Source: Alphaproteobacteria bacterium WMHbin7 (lineage in GTDB: Bacteria; Pseudomonadota; Alphaproteobacteria; Rhodospirillales; WMHbin7). From it: a stretch of DNA of 33,754 nucleotides. A program made the position numbers and the translations under genes. Where the stretch lies: assembly GCA_002753155.1 (NCBI GenBank), contig PDZW01000031.1:1-33754 (forward strand), written 5' to 3'. Within the stretch, counting starts at the first letter, position 1. Each line of letters starts with the position of its first letter. A model generated the notes under the pieces. That model saw only the letters and a list, made by a program, of their open reading frames with translations, was not told where the DNA came from and did not search any database. Positions 27,602-33,754 of this stretch are shown piece after piece.

Positions 27602-28893
27602 GGCGTCTTTCGGCCCTGCTGCTGGGCATCCTTCTGCCCTTCCTGGCCGTGCTGGTCAGCGCCCCTCCGGGCTGGGGCGGGCTGGGGGGCTGGGACAATT
27701 TCTATCTCGATACCTATCCCTGGAATTTCAGGAATCAGCCCAAGCATCTGATCATCGGCACCGGTTGCTGGACCTGGACCGCCGAGGCCTATATGCCCAA
27801 GGGCAGCCATCAGCAGGTCACCTCGCAGCGCGCTACATTGCATGCCGCCCTCAACGACGTTCTGCACGAACAAGCCCCGGACACGTCCCAACGTTTCTAC
27901 GCCTTCGGCCGCCCCGATGTCGATTTCGACCGGCATCTCGTCTCGGTCCATCAGGCGGTGCGCCAGGGCGATGTGAAAAGCCTGGTCTATATCAACAATC
28001 CCGGATCGCTGCAGGCCTTCACCCGCCCGGCCAATCTGCCGCTTGTCCTGGACGTTCTTGACGACATCGAGAAAAACTACCCCGCCCTGGCCCAGGATGC
28101 CGCCACCTACCGCGCTGCCCTGCTGGCCTCGAACGGCTACGCCAAGGCCATCGAAGCGCCCGCCTCCTGGCAGGACGGAATCTCGCAATGGAGCAAGGGA
28201 ATCGCCAAGCGGCTGCGAGGCTTCCTGGACAGCGCCTCCTTCACCCCCTATGCAACCCTGCGCGATCAGGAACAAGGAGATACCCTGTTTAGGCAGGTTC
28301 GCTCTAATTACGACAACCAGACCACCTGCACGACGCCCGAGCGCGCCCTGATGACGCCCGACCAGTACTGGATCGGATCGGGCGGCGATGCGGTCTGGCA
28401 GGCTTGGCTGCGACTGGCCGCAGGCCTTGCCAACGCGCATGGCATCCCTTTCGTCTACTACATTCCGCCGCATCTGAACGTGCCGGAAGATCGCTACCGG
28501 AGCGAATTTAAACCCCACTTCGCAGACAGGATCGCGGCGGTGCTGGCGGGCCTGCCCAATACCCATCTGATCGATCATGCCACCGGCCACGGATTGTCGC
28601 CCTGCGATCAGGTCTATGACAGCGAGCGCTTGTTCGGTGCGGGCTATCTTTTCAATTTCGCAGGAAAGCTGAAACAGTCGCGCCTGTTGCTGATCGACCT
28701 GTCCCGCCTTGGCCTGCTAACGAATACAGGGGCGATGCGCTTTGCCGCCCCCACAAGATGGGAGGCCAGCCTGCCTGATCTTGGTTTCAAACCCACCGTT
28801 CTAAGCGACGCCGCAACCGCCCCCATCCGCGAGGAGCTGATCCGCTGGGATGAATGGAAGCTTTCCCGCCCGAAAACAGAGGTTACGCCATGA
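27598..28893 (+). CDS. Membrane-anchored DltD-like protein (SGNH-related, catalytic residues not obvious)
   Basis: The protein has 431 residues. An N-terminal transmembrane anchor (LLLGILLPFLAVLVSAP) leads to a periplasmic part, a layout and size close to DltD. The segment KHLIIGTGCWTWTAEAYMP is where an SGNH enzyme would have its GxS nucleophile block, but Ser is absent and Cys follows. Near the C terminus, GAGYLFNFAGKLKQSRLL looks like the DxxHLNxxG block with the His replaced. Middle parts (IPFVYYIPPHLN, LPNTHLIDHA) fit the fold. The match rests mainly on context: next to a microprotein, carrier protein, ligase and MBOAT. Overlaps of four bases with both neighbours show tight coupling. Confidence 0.6.
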   Translation: MRRLSALLLGILLPFLAVLVSAPPGWGGLGGWDNFYLDTYPWNFRNQPKHLIIGTGCWTWTAEAYMPKGSHQQVTSQRATLHAALNDVLHEQAPDTSQRFYAFGRPDVDFDRHLVSVHQAVRQGDVKSLVYINNPGSLQAFTRPANLPLVLDVLDDIEKNYPALAQDAATYRAALLASNGYAKAIEAPASWQDGISQWSKGIAKRLRGFLDSASFTPYATLRDQEQGDTLFRQVRSNYDNQTTCTTPERALMTPDQYWIGSGGDAVWQAWLRLAAGLANAHGIPFVYYIPPHLNVPEDRYRSEFKPHFADRIAAVLAGLPNTHLIDHATGHGLSPCDQVYDSERLFGAGYLFNFAGKLKQSRLLLIDLSRLGLLTNTGAMRFAAPTRWEASLPDLGFKPTVLSDAATAPIREELIRWDEWKLSRPKTEVTP

Positions 28894-29033
28894 AGGCTTG
28901 GCTTTCTGCGCACCCTTGCCTTAGAAATCTCCTGACCGGTATCGTGCTGGGGCTGGGCCTTTTGCTGCTGGCGGGCGAACAGCTTCGGGATCAATCGGGC
29001 CAGGGCGCGGCCTCATACTATTCACAATTCTAA
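28890..29033 (+). CDS. DltX-like membrane microprotein
   Basis: The product is 47 residues, starting MKAWLSAHPCLRNLLTG. One transmembrane helix (LLTGIVLGLGLLLLAGE) is followed by a short periplasmic tail that ends SYYSQF at the stop. DltX proteins are about 50 residues, have one membrane helix, and end in a motif of the form FxYxxF, commonly F-I-Y-N-E-F; the Tyr is proposed to carry the aminoacyl group through DltB. Tyr-Ser-Gln-Phe fits the YxxF core. The ATG overlaps the DltD-like stop as ATGA, and the ACP gene starts ten bases after its stop. Too short for most gene finders. Confidence 0.75.
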   Translation: MKAWLSAHPCLRNLLTGIVLGLGLLLLAGEQLRDQSGQGAASYYSQF

Positions 29034-29043
29034 GGGAGTTTTC

Positions 29044-29262
29044 ATGAGCGTTTCCGAAACCGACCTGCTGGCCTTTCTGGCAAGCCAGTTGAAGCGCAAG
29101 GACATCGGCCCCGAAGCCGCCATGGGCAAGACGCCGGGCTGGGATTCGATGGCCCAGGTCGATCTGATTCTGGCGCTTGAGCAGCATTTCAATGTCCAGG
29201 TGCCGCCTGACATGTTCGGCCAATTGACCAATGTTCCGGCCCTGCTGGAGTTTCTGGCGTGA
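29044..29262 (+). CDS. Acyl carrier protein (DltC-like)
   Basis: The protein has 72 residues. The phosphopantetheine site is Ser35 in GWDSMAQVDLILALEQHF, and the flanking helices (TDLLAFLASQLKRKD, VPPDMFGQLTNVPALLEFL) complete a small carrier domain. GGGAG (29034-29038) lies five bases before the ATG. In Dlt systems the carrier is loaded with an aminoacyl thioester by DltA and delivers it to DltB on the cytoplasmic face. The stop overlaps the GTG start of the ligase, so the two are translated together. Confidence 0.9.
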   Translation: MSVSETDLLAFLASQLKRKDIGPEAAMGKTPGWDSMAQVDLILALEQHFNVQVPPDMFGQLTNVPALLEFLA

Positions 29263-30845
29263 GGCTGTTGCATCAGCCGGTCGAACATTGGGCTGCGATC
29301 CAGCCCGATGCGCCCGCTGTTGATGAAGCTGGCGCCGTCTGGTCTTACGGCGACCTCTGTGCCCGCATGCGCCGACTGGCCGCCCTGCTGCGCCGCCTGG
29401 GAATCGCACGCAACGACCGGGTTGCCGTGCTGATGGACAATAGCGCACACGCCTACCAGGCCCTTCTGGGCATTCTGGCCGCCGATGCCTGCTTCGTTCC
29501 CTTCAATCCAGGATTTCCAGCATTGCGTCTGGCCGACATCGCGGCCCAGGCCGAGCCCATGGCCGTCGTCACCCTAAGCAAGCACTTGCCTCTGCTGGGC
29601 GATATTCTGGGCCATGCTTCGGTGGAGAGTTCCCCCTTCGTGATCGTGCTGGATGCCGAGGCCCCGCCCGAAGTCAGCGCCTCGATTCCCCCATCGCACC
29701 TGGTTACCGCCACCGATCTGGCCCGTGAATCCGATGCCTTCGTGCCCGCGCAAAACCGCGAAGAGGATCTGGCCTATATCCTGTTCACCTCGGGCACCAC
29801 GGGCAGGCCCAAGGGCGTCATGCTTTCGCACCGGGCCGTTATGTCGGTGCTGCGCTGGAGCGTCGATTTGTGGAAGCTCTCGCCCGCCGACCGCTTTGCC
29901 AATCATTCGCGCCTGACCTTCGATGTCTCGATGTTCGACATCTTTGCGGGCTTTCTGGCGGGCGGCACGGTCTGCCCGATCATCCAGGCCAAGGACCTCA
30001 CCTTCCCCGGCGATTTCATCCGCAAGGAACGGATCAGCGTCTGGTGTTCGGTGCCGGGCGTCATCGGCATGATGATCAAATCGCGCCAGTTGGCCGCTGG
30101 CCCCATGGAGACGCTGCGCTTGGCCCTTTTCATCGGCGAGGCTTTGCAAACCCCCTGGGCTGCGGAATGGCGGCGCCTGCAACCCGATGTGCCGATCTGG
30201 AACACCTATGGCCCCACCGAAGCCGCCATCTTCTGCACGGCCTTTCTGGTCGATGTCGATGCGCCGCTTGACACCGCAAAACCCGTGCCCATCGGCAAGC
30301 CCAGCACCGATTGCGAATTATTCGTGCTGAAGACCAACAGCGACGCCTTGGCGGATGCTGGCGAGGTGGGGCGCCTGATGATTACCGGCACGCAACTGGC
30401 GCACGGCTATTGGCGCGCCCCCGAGATCACCGCCCGGGCCTTTCGGCCCAATCCCTTCAAGCGCGATCTGGGCTGTTTGATGTACGATACCGGCGATCTG
30501 GCCATGATCAACCAGCAGGGCCATCTGGTCTGGATGGGACGCGCCGACAGCCAGGTGAAGGTGCGGGGCTATCGCGTGGAACTGGGCGAGATCGAGACCG
30601 TGCTGCATGCCGCCCCGGAAGTGCATGACGCGGTGGTGATGCTCTCGACCTCGGGCAATGATCTGGTGGCCGCCGTCATCCCCGAACACGGGCACGAGAA
30701 GGTGAGCGAGGAAAGCCTGCAAGCCTTCCTGGCCCACCAACTGCCCACCTATATGATTCCGGCCCGCTTCCTGTTCCTGGCGGATTTCCCGCGCAACGAC
30801 AATGGCAAGGTGGACCGGCGCCAGCTTCAGGGCAGCTTCGATTGA
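29259..30845 (+). CDS. AMP-forming amino acid adenylating ligase (DltA-like)
   Basis: The protein has 528 residues, close to DltA. Adenylation cores are complete: A3 LFTSGTTGRPKGVMLSHR, A4 LTFDVSMFDIF, A5 NTYGPTEAAIF, A7 MYDTGDL, A8 KVRGYRVELGEIE and A10 NDNGKVDRR with the catalytic Lys. The Asp of FDVS matches the residue that holds the substrate alpha-amino group in amino-acid-activating domains, so the substrate is probably an amino acid. DltA has FDLSVMDIY at the same place. Pocket residues differ from DltA (Ile instead of Cys before the GE of the FIGE segment), so D-Ala is not assured. Start GTG 29259 overlaps the carrier stop; its stop overlaps the MBOAT TTG start. Confidence 0.9.
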   Translation: MRLLHQPVEHWAAIQPDAPAVDEAGAVWSYGDLCARMRRLAALLRRLGIARNDRVAVLMDNSAHAYQALLGILAADACFVPFNPGFPALRLADIAAQAEPMAVVTLSKHLPLLGDILGHASVESSPFVIVLDAEAPPEVSASIPPSHLVTATDLARESDAFVPAQNREEDLAYILFTSGTTGRPKGVMLSHRAVMSVLRWSVDLWKLSPADRFANHSRLTFDVSMFDIFAGFLAGGTVCPIIQAKDLTFPGDFIRKERISVWCSVPGVIGMMIKSRQLAAGPMETLRLALFIGEALQTPWAAEWRRLQPDVPIWNTYGPTEAAIFCTAFLVDVDAPLDTAKPVPIGKPSTDCELFVLKTNSDALADAGEVGRLMITGTQLAHGYWRAPEITARAFRPNPFKRDLGCLMYDTGDLAMINQQGHLVWMGRADSQVKVRGYRVELGEIETVLHAAPEVHDAVVMLSTSGNDLVAAVIPEHGHEKVSEESLQAFLAHQLPTYMIPARFLFLADFPRNDNGKVDRRQLQGSFD

Positions 30846-32071
30846 CCAATTTCTATACCAGCCTTCTGTTCCTGGGCGAGATGCTGGCGGCAGCCGGTCT
30901 GTACCGCTGGCTGGCCCCCAGATTGTCTGCTTCAAGCCGCGCGTTCTCGCTGATTCTGATAAGCCTGTTCTTTCTAGCCCAGTTGAAGGCGGGCACGCCC
31001 TTCCTGATCGCCACCAGTCTTTATGCCACGTTTGCAGCGCTTGTTGCCTATGGCTTTGGGCGGTTTCAGGCCCTGAAGCAGGGCACACTGAAACTGGCGG
31101 GGATCATCCTGTTGGCGGCCCTGCTGCTGCTGCTGGTGAAATACCGCTTCTATGCCTCGCTGCTGCTGGCGGGTCTGGTCGATTTCAAAGCTTTCTCGGT
31201 TTTGGAATGGCTGGGTCTGTCCTACATGACCTTTCGCGCCATTGATTTGTGGGTGCAGGCCAGACGCGCCAAGATTGCCCCCGCCCCCTTCACGGCGGCG
31301 GCCTATCTGGTTTTCTTTCCGGCCTTCGTGGCGGGACCGGTTAATCGCTTTCGCGACTTCGCCAATGATCTGGCGGCCCCTCCAACCTTGCTGTCTTTCG
31401 ACGAGCTGAGAGCGATTGCAGAGCGCCTGGGCCTGGGGGTGATCAAGATTCTGCTGCTGGCCGAATTTTTCCGCGCCAATTCGCCGATTGGCCTGGCCTC
31501 GCCCGAGGGGCTTTCGCCCACCTTCCTGATGATCGGGCTGTTTTGCCAACTGGCCTATATCTATTTCGATTTTTCGGGCTATTCCGACGGCGCCATCGCC
31601 ACCGCCCGCCTGTTCGGCCTCAAGCTGCCTGAGAATTTCAATCACCCGTACCTCGCGCGCAATCTTCAGGATTTCTGGAACCGCTGGCATATCAGCTTCG
31701 TCCACTGGTGCCGCGACTATATCTATTTCGTGCTGCTGCGCAGCTTGCGCCTTCGGGCGCGCTGGATGGGCGATCTGGGAGCCAACTTGGCCGCCATCTT
31801 CACCACCTTTTTCTTCATGGGGGCCTGGCACGGCGACGGGCTTAACTGGCTGCTCTACGGCGTCTATCACGGGCTGGGCATGGCCGGGCTGGTGGTGGGG
31901 CGGCGCTGGTTGGCGACTTCGGCCCCCGACCTCAATGCCAAGCTGGCCGACAGCCGGATTTTCGGATTCGTATCGGTGCTGGCAACCCTGTCCTTCGTCT
32001 CGGTGGGCCTGCTGCTGACCCACGACATCACCTTCGCCAAACAAGGTGCCGCGATATTGGTGGGGTTGTGA
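30842..32071 (+). CDS. MBOAT membrane acyltransferase (DltB-like)
   Basis: The protein has 409 residues and about ten or more membrane segments. MBOAT hallmarks are YFDFSGYSDGAIATARLFG, FWNRWHISFVHWCRDYIYF and the catalytic His330 in FFFMGAWHGDGLNWLLYGVY, with a second conserved His343 in VYHG. DltB uses this fold to pass D-Ala from the carrier protein across the membrane. It is the last gene of the set, starting at TTG 30842 in a TTGA overlap with the ligase stop. The protein ends near a G-rich stretch where composition changes sharply, but its length and C terminus look complete. Confidence 0.93.
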   Translation: MTNFYTSLLFLGEMLAAAGLYRWLAPRLSASSRAFSLILISLFFLAQLKAGTPFLIATSLYATFAALVAYGFGRFQALKQGTLKLAGIILLAALLLLLVKYRFYASLLLAGLVDFKAFSVLEWLGLSYMTFRAIDLWVQARRAKIAPAPFTAAAYLVFFPAFVAGPVNRFRDFANDLAAPPTLLSFDELRAIAERLGLGVIKILLLAEFFRANSPIGLASPEGLSPTFLMIGLFCQLAYIYFDFSGYSDGAIATARLFGLKLPENFNHPYLARNLQDFWNRWHISFVHWCRDYIYFVLLRSLRLRARWMGDLGANLAAIFTTFFFMGAWHGDGLNWLLYGVYHGLGMAGLVVGRRWLATSAPDLNAKLADSRIFGFVSVLATLSFVSVGLLLTHDITFAKQGAAILVGL

Positions 32072-32217
32072 GAGGGGGGGGGAGCGGGTGAAGGGGGGCG
32101 AGCCCTCGTCGCAAGCTTGGGAAGCTTGGATTAATATGCGCTTTTACATTTTATTACAATCAACTACAAGCAGACAAGTCTGCCATGTAAGTGCTCATGT
32201 AAGCTATCTGACAGCGT
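32072..32217. other. Intergenic junction: G-rich tract then AT-rich sequence
   Basis: After the MBOAT stop comes a run of nine or more G (about 32074-32082), more G-rich sequence, and a short tandem AAGCTTGG (32113-32120, 32122-32129). From about 32130 the sequence turns AT-rich and stays so through the protease gene. No gene is seen in this stretch. It looks like the edge of an inserted segment. Confidence 0.5.
32170..32183 (-). terminator. Weak terminator-like hairpin after the S8 protease gene
   Basis: GCAGAC (32170-32175) and GTCTGC (32178-32183) can pair, with two bases between them. On the minus strand TTGTAGTTGATTGT follows. The loop is too tight for a full six-pair stem and the T-tract is interrupted. 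Confidence 0.3.
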
Positions 32218-33648
32218 TTAACCTCTTCGCTCCACTTCAATATCTTGGCTCACAACCGCACTCTCAACAAAGGAGCCAAGCTGTTGAGCAACAGAGTTAT
32301 AAATTTCTGAATTTGATGAACCATCACGAAGTGTAAGCACAAAAGTCACTTCTTGGGGATCAAGGTCGGCATTTCTCTCCTTGCTAAATTGATATAAGTC
32401 TCTTGTGTATACCCGAGCTCTTAGCCTCATTGTAGGCTCTGAAAAACTTACACCCTTCTTCATTGTCTTTGAATGCCGACGGACTGGATGCCATTTTGCC
32501 AAATCATCCCTAGCTTCTTGTTCCCGGATTTGGGATTCCTTCATCGATCCGAGAAGATTTTTCATTTTTCCGTTATGTCGGTATTGGAGCGTAGTCTCAA
32601 GCCGAGAAGCAAAATAGTTTCCCTCCCCCTCTTCAGAAAGGAGGGGCCTTAAAATTGCAGTTAGGGTCGCACTCCCATAAATTTTACCATTCTGAACCAT
32701 TTGCGAAGGAACAGGGATACCATCCCAATAGTGCTCAATACCTGGCCGCAGTTCGGAACGCCACGCAAGAGTGACTGTGCCTGGGGCACACGTCCATGGC
32801 AGGTGTCCATGAAACGGAGATCCCCATCCGAGGAAATTGCAAAACGACTCATTCTCCGCGCTATTCAGAATAAGCGCTTTTACAAGATCAGGCGTTGGCT
32901 CTCGCAAATTGGTAAAAGTGTGAGCTGCAAGCGTTGATACAAGGGGGGTAGCAAAGCTTGTTCCTTGCAGCTCTAGTCCACCAAGGACTCTTAGCTTCGA
33001 GAACCACGACACATCGGGTTTTAGCATCCCTTCCGGACCTGGCCCAGGAAGCGAGATAGGGCAGGCAGCACCGGGCTTTCCAGAACTGGTATACTGTCGA
33101 CCAGCAACCACAATTGCCGCCTCGCAGTCTGCTGGAGGACAAATTCTACCCTTATTATGTTGGCTTTTATTCCCCGCTGATATTACAGGAAGAATTCCAT
33201 GTTCTCTTGCCAACAAGGAAAGTTCATGCCCCAAATAACTAACAATGTTAGGGTCAATAGGATCGACTTCATTTACGGAAAAATTCCAAACCTTTGTTTC
33301 AGGCCGATCTGCAATCACCTTCTTGAGATAAGAAATTAGCTTTTCAGGATTCACAGGGTGATTCGCTGTCGCCTTGGGAACAGCCTGCACTGTCCCTATG
33401 CGACAATGAAGTTCTGGCAGGTGTAATTTGTTGTTCCAACCATGGGCATGAACAACCAGCGATGCCACGCGGTTGCCATGAACATGGTCAGCATGATCAC
33501 CAGAAATGAAGGGCGGAGCGCGCCAAGCTTCAGCTGGCAAGTAACTTCTTGCCGTTAATCCCCCGTCAACAACGCCTACAATTGGCTGACTATTAAGATT
33601 CCTTGGCGTTGGAGGCGAAGGTTCTCGCCCCTCTGACCTGAGACCCAA
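32218..33648 (-). CDS. Subtilisin-like (S8) serine protease, IetS-like, probably N-terminally truncated
   Basis: The open frame has 476 residues from TTG 33648. Catalytic residues are all visible: Asp28 in VGVVDGGL, His57 in DHVHGNRVASLV, the oxyanion Asn in VISAGNK and Ser231 in LQGTSFATPLVS. A 200-residue C-terminal extension with mixed beta regions follows. The protein has no signal peptide, so it is probably cytosolic. Cytosolic S8 proteases of this kind occur with an AAA ATPase in IetAS, a plasmid-stability and phage-defence pair (family knowledge; assignment inferred). Only 27 residues precede the catalytic Asp, whereas related proteins usually have a longer N-terminal region. An in-frame stop lies just upstream (33652-33654). 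AT-rich composition marks it as acquired. Confidence 0.8.
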   Translation of the reverse strand: MGLRSEGREPSPPTPRNLNSQPIVGVVDGGLTARSYLPAEAWRAPPFISGDHADHVHGNRVASLVVHAHGWNNKLHLPELHCRIGTVQAVPKATANHPVNPEKLISYLKKVIADRPETKVWNFSVNEVDPIDPNIVSYLGHELSLLAREHGILPVISAGNKSQHNKGRICPPADCEAAIVVAGRQYTSSGKPGAACPISLPGPGPEGMLKPDVSWFSKLRVLGGLELQGTSFATPLVSTLAAHTFTNLREPTPDLVKALILNSAENESFCNFLGWGSPFHGHLPWTCAPGTVTLAWRSELRPGIEHYWDGIPVPSQMVQNGKIYGSATLTAILRPLLSEEGEGNYFASRLETTLQYRHNGKMKNLLGSMKESQIREQEARDDLAKWHPVRRHSKTMKKGVSFSEPTMRLRARVYTRDLYQFSKERNADLDPQEVTFVLTLRDGSSNSEIYNSVAQQLGSFVESAVVSQDIEVERRG

Positions 33649-33754
33649 GTTTCATCCGGCCCCCGGTAGAGTCCCAATGGCATTTGAACCGATCTGGTCC
33701 GGTGATGCAACGGGGCGGGGCGCGGAGCCCTCAGGTTGCTCAAGCGCCTCGCCC
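33649..33754. other. GC-rich end segment upstream of the protease
   Basis: Composition changes abruptly to GC-rich here. On the minus strand an ATG at 33653 opens a short frame (MKLGSQVRG) that stops after about 20 codons. Another frame (MPLGLYRGPDETWVSG) runs about 35 codons into the protease gene before stopping. Neither continues the protease reading frame. No gene can be called in what is visible. Confidence 0.4.

Noticed and set aside
32046-32336. Plus-strand frame of 96 codons after the MBOAT gene
   Set aside because: It starts inside the MBOAT 3' end, crosses the G-rich junction and ends antisense to the protease gene; it has no ribosome-binding site and no recognisable domain.
32100-33732. 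GAGCCCTC at 32100-32107 and 33725-33732 as direct repeats flanking the protease island
   Set aside because: Eight bases in GC-rich context is too short to distinguish from chance, and no inverted repeats or transposase accompany them.

Overview
The window is a GC-rich chromosomal segment, most likely from an alphaproteobacterium and plausibly Rhodospirillales-like. The clues are the guaB-rsmB-guaA order, the BolA and CGFS-glutaredoxin genes close together, the rnd-corA pair, an FlhB-C-domain/fliO/fliP flagellar run, TTG and GTG starts, and many ATGA/GTGA gene overlaps. The genus cannot be fixed from the sequence alone. No rRNA, tRNA, CRISPR array or intact transposon is visible.

Layout. 1-4162 (mostly minus) holds a purine block, guaB, rsmB and guaA (5' part only). 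It is split by an AT-rich plus-strand gene for a winged-helix/TIR protein (699-1409). 4284-8407 (plus) holds a DUF1800/DUF1501 export pair, bolA, rarD and a monothiol glutaredoxin. 8456-10008 is an MNT/HepT toxin-antitoxin pair overlapping an FkbM-like methyltransferase. 10098-13586 holds rpsD (minus), apaG, folE, a Phd/PIN toxin-antitoxin pair with a clear operator, and a membrane-anchored AsmA-like protein. 13698-16766 holds a Tat-exported copper-storage protein, an SDR enzyme (minus), an M23 endopeptidase, and a 53-residue gene behind an IscR-like palindrome. 16855-18525 is a flagellar export run: free-standing FlhB C-domain, an unknown protein, FliO, FliP. 18532-20684 (minus) is rnd and corA.

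From 20875 to 32071 all genes are on the plus strand. First come a TRAP-type binding protein translationally coupled to a PDC/PAS histidine kinase. A second histidine kinase with a haem-binding DUF3365 sensor follows, and it runs 5 bp into a tightly packed set: PIG-L deacetylase, YkgJ-like cysteine protein, DltD-like protein, a 47-residue membrane microprotein, acyl carrier protein, adenylating ligase and MBOAT acyltransferase. The last five match the parts list of the Gram-positive Dlt D-alanylation pathway. They include a DltX-like microprotein ending in YSQF. This is the most interesting system here: a probable aminoacylation machine for an envelope polymer in a Gram-negative, apparently under a haem/redox-sensing kinase.

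The window ends in a second AT-rich block carrying a subtilisin-like protease gene (32218-33648, minus). It resembles the IetS half of the IetAS defence/plasmid-stability pair and seems to lack its N-terminal region at a sharp composition break. The TIR gene, two toxin-antitoxin pairs and this protease suggest scattered defence or accessory insertions in an otherwise ordinary core region.
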